In this document: positions 1-4,974 of the stretch, piece by piece
Layout of the letters: every line of letters begins with the position of its first letter
Position numbering within the stretch: position 1 is the first letter of the stretch
Assembly (NCBI RefSeq): GCF_000716545.1
Contig: NZ_JNWZ01000133.1
Coordinates: 1 to 5,025, forward strand
DNA length: 5,025 nt
Direction of reading: 5' to 3'
Source: Kitasatospora phosalacinea
GTDB taxonomy: Bacteria; Actinomycetota; Actinomycetes; Streptomycetales; Streptomycetaceae
Notes under the pieces: model-generated
The model's database searches: none
What the model was told of the DNA's origin: nothing
Seen by the model: only the letters and a program-made list of their open reading frames with translations
Translations under genes and position numbers: made by a program

Positions 1-99
1 GACATCCCCATCATCACCCTCGACGCCCGACGCCGGGACAGCGCCAAGAGCGCACTCATCACCCTCGTCGAACACGCCCTCCTCGCCCGACTGCGATGA
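1..99 (+). CDS. cvnD: CvnD-type small GTPase of an upstream conservon (3' end only)
   Basis: Frame 1 is open from the window edge to TGA at 97-99 and encodes 32 residues, starting DIPIITLDARRRDSAKSALI and ending EHALLARLR. This is the characteristic C-terminus of the conservon ATP/GTP-binding protein CvnD, in which a 'xPIIxxDAR' strand leads into a final helix 'AKSALITLVEHALxARLR'. The known role of the family is a small Ras/MglA-like GTPase acting as the switch of the CvnA-D membrane complex. Its nucleotide-binding motifs lie outside the window, so activity cannot be judged. It sits just ahead of another cvnA in the same orientation, which implies two conservons in tandem. A strong hairpin starts 12 bp after the stop, so its transcript probably ends there. 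The family call is from recognition of the conserved tail, not a search. Confidence 0.85.
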   Translation, partial: DIPIITLDARRRDSAKSALITLVEHALLARLR

Positions 100-110
100 G
101 CCCCGACCTG

Positions 111-150
111 GCCGGGGGGTGCGCACCACGAATGGTTCGCACCCCCCGGT
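111..150 (+). terminator. Hairpin terminator after the upstream cvnD-type gene
   Basis: Positions 112-127 pair with 134-149 to form a 16-bp stem with one C-T mismatch (124/137). The loop is the 6 nt ACGAAT, and a G-U pair at 111/150 can extend the stem. The lower stem is a run of six G opposite six C. There is no clear T-tract afterwards, which is common for terminators in high-GC actinomycetes. It begins 12 bp after the stop codon of the preceding GTPase gene and probably separates the two conservons' transcripts. Because it is nearly symmetric it could also act on the opposite strand. Confidence 0.75.
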
Positions 151-180
151 AACAGTTCGGTAGGCATTTGCCGGGGCCGT

Positions 181-321
181 TTGACAGTGCGTAGCCGCTC
201 GAACCCGGTGCGCGCCAATGACCTTGAACTTTGCGGGAGTTCACCCGTTTATGTCCGTTTTCCACCCCTGGCGTGCGAGCCGGAGAGGCCGTTTGTCCGG
301 TCCACCGGCTCGTGTTGGAAT
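181..321 (+). promoter_or_regulatory. Candidate promoter region for cvnA (weak hexamers)
   Basis: cvnA follows a terminator and a gap of about 270 bp, so a promoter is expected here, but none is convincing. A perfect TTGACA lies at 181-186 with no acceptable -10 at 16-19 bp. TTGAAC (224-229) is followed after 17 bp by GTTTAT (247-252). TTGTCC (293-298) is followed after 17 bp by TGGAAT (316-321), which matches each consensus hexamer at 4 of 6 positions and would give a leader of about 90 nt. The region is clearly less GC-rich than the genes, as regulatory DNA in these genomes usually is. Transcript start mapping would be needed to choose. Confidence 0.3.
225..243. promoter_or_regulatory. Perfect dyad TGAACT-N7-AGTTCA, possible operator
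   Basis: The arms at 225-230 and 238-243 are exact reverse complements around a 7-nt spacer, giving a 19-bp site of the size bound by a dimeric regulator. It overlaps a TTGAAC -35-like hexamer at 224-229, so a bound protein could block or modulate transcription of cvnA. The regulator is unknown and the assignment rests only on symmetry and position. A 6+6 perfect dyad can occur by chance in a few hundred bases. Confidence 0.3.
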
Positions 322-401
322 TCCAGCTACCCCGTAGGACACGCGCGGGCCGCGGTCCGTGGGGGGTAGCCGCCGGATAGATCCATGGCCGCCAGTCGGT
401 C

Positions 402-407
402 GAGAGG
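402..407 (+). promoter_or_regulatory. Ribosome binding site deciding the cvnA GTG start
   Basis: GAGAGG ends 10 nt before the GTG at 418. The upstream in-frame ATG at 385 has only GGATAG (375-380) four bases away, which is a poorer match at too short a distance. This favours initiation at 418, where the product begins VRRKQPVTPQ, resembling the short basic N-termini of other CvnA proteins. Confidence 0.5.
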
Positions 408-417
408 TTGTTGTCGA

Positions 418-3400
418 GTGAGGCGTAAGCAGCCAGTCACCCCTCAGCGGCGCTCAGAGCCCCGCCAGCAGGACCCGGGTAGCGGCCCGAACGCCGGTCA
501 GTTCTCCGCGTTCACCGCGGCCGAGGACCGTGACCGCGCCGAGCAGAACCGCGCCGTCACCGCCGAGTCCGCCGCCCGGCCCGCGGCCGGCCCGGGCCCG
601 GGTTCCGGCCCCGCCAAGGAGGCCCCGCGCCGGGGCGCCCGGTACGACTTCCTGTCCCCGCTGAACTGGCGCGTGCCGACCCGCCTGGTGGCCATCCTGG
701 TCATCCCGGTCGTCATCGCCCTGGTCTTCGGCGGCCTGCGCGTCAACACCTCGCTGGACGACTACAACCAGGCCGACCGCGCGGTGCGCATCGCCACCCT
801 GGCCAGCACCGCCACCAAGCTCGCCGACGCCCTGGAGCAGGAGCGCGACGAGACCCTGGTGCCGCTGCTCACCGGCCAGGGCGACCAGGGCGAGGTGAAG
901 AAGCTCCGGGACCGGACCGACGAGGCCCGCCGGGCCTACGACGCGGCGTTCGCGAAGCTCAAGGACGACGTCGCCATGAAGCGGCGCAACGACCAGTTCC
1001 AGCAGGCCGTGTCGTACCTGCCGCACCTGCGCGAGAACGCCTACAAGCCGGAGCTGTTCGCGACCGCCACCGCCAACGCGTACTCGCTGATGTTCGCGCC
1101 GCTGCTGGCCATCGACAACTCGGTCGGCTTCGGCTCCACCAACGTCACCTCCAAGGGCCGCGCGATCTACGCGATGTCGCTGGCCAAGGCGTCCGCCTCC
1201 ACCCAGCGCGCGCTGATGCTCAACCTGCTGGTCGGCCTGGGCGTCGGCGGCGTGGACGGCCACGAGGGCGACGACCTGATCCAGTCGCTGGTGGTCGCCT
1301 CCCGCCTGGAGCAGACCGCGATCAGCGAGTTCAACACCGCCTCCGACGACGCCGAGATCAAGGTCTACTCGGACGCCCTGGTCGACCAGGCCACCGCCGA
1401 CCAGCGCCTGCCGCTGCGCATGCCCGACGGCCGCAGCCTGCCCACCATGCAGGGCCTGCTCGCGGTCGGCATGTCCTACGCCGGCCAGCTGTCCAGCACC
1501 GCGGCCGGCGGCGACAAGGCCGCCCAGATCATCGACCAGGTCGGCAAGGACGGCCTGACCCGCCCGCTGTGGGACCAGGCCACCAAGAGCCACATGAGCG
1601 CGCTGCGCGCCGCCGAGACCGACCTGATCGGCCAGGTCGTGAGCGAGGCCCAGGGCATCAAGGACCGGGCCTTCACCGACTGGGTGCTCAACGCGCTGAT
1701 CGTGATCGCCTCGCTGGTGCTGGCCGGTCTGCTCACCGGCTACATCGCCCGCTCGATGATCCTCGGCATGCGGACCCTGAACACCGCCGCGCTCGACATC
1801 GCCAACCACCGCCTGCCGGAGCTGGTCGACAAGCTCTCCAAGACCGACCCGGAGCGGGTCGACACCTCGGTCAGCCCGATCCCGCTGCACGGCCGGGACG
1901 AGATCGGCGAGGTCGCCCGCGCCTTCGACCAGGTCCACCAGCAGGCCGTCTCGCTCGCCGCCGAGCAGGCGCTGCTGCGGGGCAACGTCAACGCGATCTT
2001 CACCAACCTGTCGCGCCGCAGCCAGGGCCTGATCCAGCGCCAGCTGGCGCTGATCACCGACCTGGAGAACAACGAGGCCGACCCGGACCAGCTGGAGAAC
2101 CTCTTCAAGCTGGACCACCTGGCGACCCGCATGCGCCGCAACGGCGAGAACCTGCTCGTCCTCGCGGGCGAGGAGCCCGGCCGCCGCTGGAACACCCCCG
2201 TCCCGCTGGTCGACGTGCTGCGCGCCGCCGCCTCCGAGGTGGAGCACTACGAGCGGATCGAGCTGGCCGGCATCCCCGAGGCCGACGTGGTCGGCCCCGC
2301 CGTGACCGACCTCGTCCACCTGCTCGCCGAGCTGCTGGAGAACGCCACCTCGTTCTCCTCCCCGCAGACCCGGGTGCTGGTCAACGCGACCCGGCTGCCG
2401 GACGGCCGGGTGCTGGTCGAGATCCACGACAAGGGCATCGGCCTGACCGCCGAGGACTTCGCCGAGATCAACGAGAAGCTGGCCGAGCCGCCCACCGTCG
2501 ACGCCACCATCTCCCGCCGGATGGGCCTGTTCGTGGTCGGCCGGCTGTCCCAGCGGCACGACATCCGCGTGCAGCTGCGCCCGTCCGGCGAGTCGGCCGG
2601 CACCACCTCGCTGGTCATGCTGCCGCAGCAGCTCACCCACCTGAGCGCGACGGCCCCGGAGCCGCAGGCCGAGGAGTTCACCGTCTCCCGGATCTTCGCG
2701 GAGCAGGAGCCGACCCCCGAGTGGGCGTTCGAGGGCCAGGAGCGCACCGCAGCCGAACTCGGCTTCGACGACCACCTGGCCGGCCGCGGCGCCGTGCCCG
2801 GCAACGGCTTCTCCCCCGCGCTGGAGTCCATGCAGCGCTCCCAGCGCCTGGAGGAGCGCCGCCGGGCCGCCCTGGAGATCGGCCCCGGCCCGGCCGCCGA
2901 GGAGCCGGTGGAGGCGGAGCTCCTGGAGTCGCCCTACGGCGGGCCCGGCCGCCCCGAGGAGGGCTACGGCCACCCCGAGCGGGAACCGGCCGGCTACGCC
3001 CCGCAGGACGACCCGTACCAGCGCCCCGAGCTGGACGCCTACGGCCACCCCTTCGAGCCGCAGCAGGCCCCGCGGGACGACGCCTACGGCTACCGCCAGG
3101 ACGACCCGTACGCGCCCGGGCAGTACGGCGACGAGCCGTACGCCCCGGAGCAGTACGCCCAGGCCCCCTACGGCGACGGGCAGCAGCAGTACGCCGAGGC
3201 GTACCAGCAGCAGCCGTACGGGGACGGGTACCAGCAGCAGTACGCCGACGAGTACCAGCAGGACGAGTACCGCCAGGACGGCTACGGCTCGGACGGGTAC
3301 GGCCAGGACGAGTACCGGCAGGACGGGTACCAGCAGGACGGGTACCGGCAGGACGAGTACGGCTACGAGGAGCCCGCCGGGCACCCGTACCCCGCGGAGG

Positions 3401-3987
3401 AGCCGCCGGCCCTGCCGCCGGCCCGCTCCGAGGCGGGACCGGTCGGCGGCGCGCTGCCGCAGCGGCGTCCGGGGCAGCAGCTGGCGGGCGGCGGTGCGGC
3501 CCGCCCCGCGGGCGGCGAGACCCCGAACTGGTTCACCGGCGCGAAGGACACCTCGACTCCGGTCGACGAGCCGCGCGGCCACGAGGTGTCGGCGCTGGGC
3601 GGCTACGGGCCGACCGGTCCGACCGCCGCGCCCAGCGAGTGGGAGTCCCCGAACGACGGCGACTGGCAGCGCGCGGAGAAGCTGCGCGAGCCCTCCTCGG
3701 CCGGCACGACCCCCTCGGGCCTGCCGCGCCGGGTGCCCCGCCAGAACCTGGTCCCGGGCAACGCCCGGACCACCCCGCAGGAAGGCCCGCAGGTCTCCCG
3801 CGACCCGAACGAGGTCCGGGGCCGTCTGACCAACCTGCGCCGCGGCGTCGAGCAGGGCCGCCAGGCCGGCGGCGACCCCGGTGCCACCGGTAGCTTCCGG
3901 ATCGACCCCGACCAGGGGGCGTACGGTGATGGACCGCACAACAGCAGCACCGATCTCTTCGGCGGCTCGAACCAGCAGGAGCGTTGA
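418..3987 (+). CDS. cvnA: CvnA: nitrate/nitrite-sensor (NIT) domain histidine-kinase-like membrane protein
   Basis: This encodes 1189 aa from GTG 418; an in-frame ATG at 385 would add 11 residues. A disordered basic/acidic N-terminus of about 80 residues precedes TM1 (about 90-107). A helical NIT-type sensor domain (about 108-421, with LADALEQERDETLVPLL near its start) leads to TM2 (422-444), which begins WVLNALIVIASLVLAGLL. A HAMP linker (about 445-515) follows, then a DHp-like helical pair. A HATPase fold (about 625-735) has N-box LLENATSF (N642), G-box DKGIG (D671) and RRMGLFVVGRL (702 onward). The usual F-x-N-x-S-H box reads FTNLSRR, with Arg at 533; a His occurs later in LDHLATRMRR (H567). 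After about 740 comes a long disordered tail: 27 Tyr within 152 residues (840-991), then the motifs GLPRRVPRQNLVPG (about 1101) and EVRGRLTNLRRGVEQGR (about 1132), which I recall from other CvnA proteins. The likely role is the receptor of the conservon complex at the cell membrane. Its ligand is unknown. It is the first gene of the operon and ends 1 bp before the cvnB TTG. Confidence 0.93.
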   Translation: MRRKQPVTPQRRSEPRQQDPGSGPNAGQFSAFTAAEDRDRAEQNRAVTAESAARPAAGPGPGSGPAKEAPRRGARYDFLSPLNWRVPTRLVAILVIPVVIALVFGGLRVNTSLDDYNQADRAVRIATLASTATKLADALEQERDETLVPLLTGQGDQGEVKKLRDRTDEARRAYDAAFAKLKDDVAMKRRNDQFQQAVSYLPHLRENAYKPELFATATANAYSLMFAPLLAIDNSVGFGSTNVTSKGRAIYAMSLAKASASTQRALMLNLLVGLGVGGVDGHEGDDLIQSLVVASRLEQTAISEFNTASDDAEIKVYSDALVDQATADQRLPLRMPDGRSLPTMQGLLAVGMSYAGQLSSTAAGGDKAAQIIDQVGKDGLTRPLWDQATKSHMSALRAAETDLIGQVVSEAQGIKDRAFTDWVLNALIVIASLVLAGLLTGYIARSMILGMRTLNTAALDIANHRLPELVDKLSKTDPERVDTSVSPIPLHGRDEIGEVARAFDQVHQQAVSLAAEQALLRGNVNAIFTNLSRRSQGLIQRQLALITDLENNEADPDQLENLFKLDHLATRMRRNGENLLVLAGEEPGRRWNTPVPLVDVLRAAASEVEHYERIELAGIPEADVVGPAVTDLVHLLAELLENATSFSSPQTRVLVNATRLPDGRVLVEIHDKGIGLTAEDFAEINEKLAEPPTVDATISRRMGLFVVGRLSQRHDIRVQLRPSGESAGTTSLVMLPQQLTHLSATAPEPQAEEFTVSRIFAEQEPTPEWAFEGQERTAAELGFDDHLAGRGAVPGNGFSPALESMQRSQRLEERRRAALEIGPGPAAEEPVEAELLESPYGGPGRPEEGYGHPEREPAGYAPQDDPYQRPELDAYGHPFEPQQAPRDDAYGYRQDDPYAPGQYGDEPYAPEQYAQAPYGDGQQQYAEAYQQQPYGDGYQQQYADEYQQDEYRQDGYGSDGYGQDEYRQDGYQQDGYRQDEYGYEEPAGHPYPAEEPPALPPARSEAGPVGGALPQRRPGQQLAGGGAARPAGGETPNWFTGAKDTSTPVDEPRGHEVSALGGYGPTGPTAAPSEWESPNDGDWQRAEKLREPSSAGTTPSGLPRRVPRQNLVPGNARTTPQEGPQVSRDPNEVRGRLTNLRRGVEQGRQAGGDPGATGSFRIDPDQGAYGDGPHNSSTDLFGGSNQQER
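2935..3390 (+). repeat. Tyrosine-rich low-complexity segment of cvnA
   Basis: These 152 codons hold 27 Tyr (about 18%) together with Gln, Asp, Glu, Gly and Pro. The segment is built of loosely repeated motifs such as DDPYxxP, xEPYAPEQY, QQPYGDGYQQQY and DEYQQDEY. All Tyr codons are TAC, and the frame is maintained throughout. It lies after the HATPase domain and is almost certainly disordered and cytoplasmic. The degenerate repeats suggest growth by slippage or unequal crossing-over. Confidence 0.85.
3247..3366 (+). repeat. 15-bp tandem repeat (eight units, D-[EG]-Y-x-x) inside cvnA
   Basis: Eight consecutive 15-bp units start at 3247, 3262, 3277, 3292, 3307, 3322, 3337 and 3352. They encode DEYQQ, DEYRQ, DGYGS, DGYGQ, DEYRQ, DGYQQ, DGYRQ and DEYGY (residues 944-983). 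The register is perfect, with GAC-GAG/GGN-TAC opening every unit. Because the unit is a multiple of three, copy number can change without shifting the frame, so this is a likely site of length variation between strains. Confidence 0.9.
3977..3981 (+). promoter_or_regulatory. Ribosome binding site deciding the cvnB TTG start
   Basis: AGGAG lies within the last codons of cvnA and ends 7 nt before TTG at 3989. The later in-frame ATG at 3998 would be 16 nt away, too far for this site. The TTG is therefore the better start, and cvnB would be translationally coupled to cvnA, whose TGA ends at 3987. Confidence 0.55.
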
Positions 3988-4179
3988 GTTGACCCAGATG
4001 AGCCAGGCCGCACAGAACCTGAACTGGCTGATCACCAATTTCGTGGACAACACCCCTGGGGTGTCCCACACCGTGGTGGTCTCCGCCGACGGTCTGCTGC
4101 TGTGCATGTCCGAGGGCTTCCCCCGGGACCGTGCCGACCAGCTGGCCGCCGTCGCCCAGTCTCCTGCACTGACGGTTCG

Positions 4180-4202
4180 TCGGATACCGTCCTGGTATTC
4201 GA
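4180..4202. repeat. 9-bp stem inverted repeat (hairpin 1 of the anomalous segment)
   Basis: TCGGATACC (4180-4188) pairs with GGTATTCGA (4194-4202) around the 5-nt loop GTCCT. All nine positions pair when one G-U is allowed. As DNA it could be an operator-like dyad; as RNA it forms a compact hairpin. It is separated by 11 nt from the larger hairpin downstream. Confidence 0.7.
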
Positions 4203-4213
4203 AAGACCTCATT

Positions 4214-4252
4214 GCCCGTCCCGAGGTCGCTTCGGCGGCCTCGGGACCGGGC
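4214..4252 (+). repeat. Very stable hairpin with UUCG tetraloop (hairpin 2), possible terminator
   Basis: 4219-4230 pairs with 4235-4246 (12 bp, one G-U) around TTCG at 4231-4234. The closing pair is C-G, so the RNA has the ultra-stable C(UUCG)G tetraloop. G4218-C4247 extends it, and after a single bulged C at 4248 four more pairs form (4214-4217 with 4249-4252), for about 17 bp in total. No T-tract follows. In the transcript it could end or pause transcription between cvnB and cvnC, protect an mRNA 3' end, or be part of a larger RNA. It lies inside the segment that does not look like roadblock coding sequence. Confidence 0.75.
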
Positions 4253-4325
4253 GTTGTACGGCCTTCGCACCACCGGCCACGGCGCTCCCCGGCGACGCGG
4301 CCAGCAACGCACCGCCGCACCCTTT

Positions 4326-4331
4326 GAGGAG
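4326..4331 (+). promoter_or_regulatory. Ribosome binding site of cvnC
   Basis: GAGGAG ends 7 nt before the GTG at 4339 and sets that start; the nearby ATG at 4332 is in another frame. The stop codon of the truncated cvnB frame (TGA 4325-4327) overlaps this site, so ribosomes finishing that frame would terminate directly on it. Confidence 0.7.
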
Positions 4332-4338
4332 ATGAACC

Positions 4339-4974
4339 GTGACACCGCCCGACCACAGTGGCCAGTTCGGCGTCCCGTACGCGGGCTCCGGCCACGACGC
4401 TTTCGGGGTTCCCGGCGTCGGCCACGGTCAGCAGCAGCAGTACGCGCCGCAGTTCAACGGTGGCCAGTCGTACCTGCCCCCGCAGTCCGACCCGCGCTGG
4501 TACCAGCAGCAGGACGGATACGGCCAGGCCCACCCCGGCCCCCACGCGTTCCCCGAACCCGACCTGCCGCACCGGTACGAGGAGCAGCAGCCCGGCCACG
4601 TCGAGGAGTACGCCGACGACGAGGAGGACGCCGGACCGCTGATCCGCCCGTTCGCGATGACCGGCGGACGCACCCGGCCCCGCTACGAACTCGCGCTGGA
4701 GGCCCTGGTCTCCGCCGCGGTCGATCCGGCCCGGATGGCCACCCTGCTGCCCGAGCACCAGCAGATCTGCGCCCTGTGCGCCTCCGACGTGAAGTCGGTG
4801 GCCGAGATCTCCGCGCTGCTCGGCCTCCCGCTGGGAGTGGCCCGCATCCTCGTGGCGGACCTGGCCGAGGCCGGCCTGGTCGCCATCCACCAGCCCGCCG
4901 CCGGCGGCGAATCCGGCAACCAGCCCGACGTCACGCTGCTCGAAAGGGTCCTCAGTGGACTTCGCAAGCTCTAA
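4339..4974 (+). CDS. cvnC: CvnC: DUF742 family protein with disordered N-terminal extension
   Basis: This encodes 211 aa from GTG 4339, with GAGGAG 7 nt upstream. Residues 1 to about 90 are low-complexity and rich in Gln, Tyr, Gly and Pro (HGQQQQYAPQF, RWYQQQDGYGQAHPGP), followed by an acidic patch EEYADDEEDAG. Residues 101-211 form the DUF742 domain: LIRPFAMTGGRTRPRYEL, then a winged-helix-like stretch SVAEISALLGLPLGVARILVADLAEAGLV (about 153-183) and the C-terminal VTLLERVLSGLRKL. A His-x3-Cys-x2-Cys arrangement (H140, C144, C147) precedes the helices. The family is the third member of conservons and joins the CvnA-B-D complex at the membrane; its biochemical activity is not established. 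The HTH-like part may serve protein contacts rather than DNA binding. The gene is intact and overlaps cvnD by 20 bp, so the two are likely translated in a coupled way. Length exceeds short DUF742 proteins because of the extension. Confidence 0.93.
   Translation: MTPPDHSGQFGVPYAGSGHDAFGVPGVGHGQQQQYAPQFNGGQSYLPPQSDPRWYQQQDGYGQAHPGPHAFPEPDLPHRYEEQQPGHVEEYADDEEDAGPLIRPFAMTGGRTRPRYELALEALVSAAVDPARMATLLPEHQQICALCASDVKSVAEISALLGLPLGVARILVADLAEAGLVAIHQPAAGGESGNQPDVTLLERVLSGLRKL

Larger units (their letters stand above)
4157..4325. other. Anomalous segment replacing the 3' half of cvnB
   Basis: Homology to CvnB stops abruptly after the GCC at 4154-4156, and normal conservon sequence resumes at the ribosome binding site of cvnC (from about 4326). 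The 169 bp between are shorter than the roughly 250 bp that should encode the missing part of cvnB. Positions 4157-4213 have about 53% GC (30/57), well below the flanks, while 4214-4320 are about 79% GC (84/107) and highly structured. No convincing terminal inverted repeats, target duplication or transposase remnant are visible. It may be a deletion with filler DNA, a miniature mobile-element remnant or a structured RNA. Origin is unknown. Confidence 0.65.
3989..4327 (+). pseudogene. cvnB: CvnB roadblock/LC7 protein, C-terminal half lost (truncated)
   Basis: From TTG 3989 (alternative ATG 3998) the first 56 residues are typical CvnB: MSQAAQNLNWLITNFVDNTP, then SHTVVVSADGLLLCMSEGFPRDRADQLAAVA. 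This corresponds to helix 1, the first two strands and the start of helix 2 of the roadblock fold. Normal CvnB proteins run to about 130-145 aa and continue with a segment like 'SGLTSLTxGAxRxFEGGxVxQTVVEMERGFLFxM'. Here, from codon 57 (4157), the frame continues for 56 unrelated residues (QSPALTVRRIPSWYSKDL, ending in an Arg/Pro-rich run) to TGA at 4325-4327. By my count GC3 falls from 51/56 codons to 37/56, with codons rare in this setting (ATA, AAA, GTA, ATT). No other frame on either strand restores the missing half, so this is not a simple frameshift. Known role: the roadblock partner of the CvnD GTPase, comparable to MglB with MglA. The product is probably non-functional. An assembly error is the main alternative. 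Confidence 0.75.

Noticed and set aside
181..369. A 62-codon open frame in the intergenic region
   Set aside because: No ribosome binding site, mixed codon use, no recognisable product, and it covers the expected promoter region.
1569..3893. A 774-codon plus-strand open frame inside cvnA
   Set aside because: The product is an Arg/Pro/Ala/Gly string typical of an out-of-frame GC-rich reading, with no domains; cvnA in the other frame is clearly the gene.
3881..3988. An upstream ATG extending the cvnB frame into the end of cvnA
   Set aside because: It would overlap cvnA by about 107 bp with a residue string unlike CvnB. The AGGAG 7 nt before TTG 3989 and the family-like MSQAAQNLNW start point downstream.
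4157..4325. tRNA or group II intron domain V in the anomalous segment (GGTTCG at 4174-4179, GTACGG at 4256-4261)
   Set aside because: The short motifs are present, but no cloverleaf, acceptor stem or 34-nt domain V hairpin can be built around them.
4157..4325. Insertion sequence remnant with terminal repeats
   Set aside because: No matching inverted repeats at the edges, no target duplication and no transposase-like reading in any frame. It is kept only as one possible explanation of the segment.
4102..4335. Frame +1 across the anomalous segment as the continuation of cvnB after a frameshift
   Set aside because: Its translation (CTDGSSDTVLVFERPHCPSR and onward) has no resemblance to the roadblock C-terminus, and the space is too short for it. 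A plain frameshift cannot explain the lesion.
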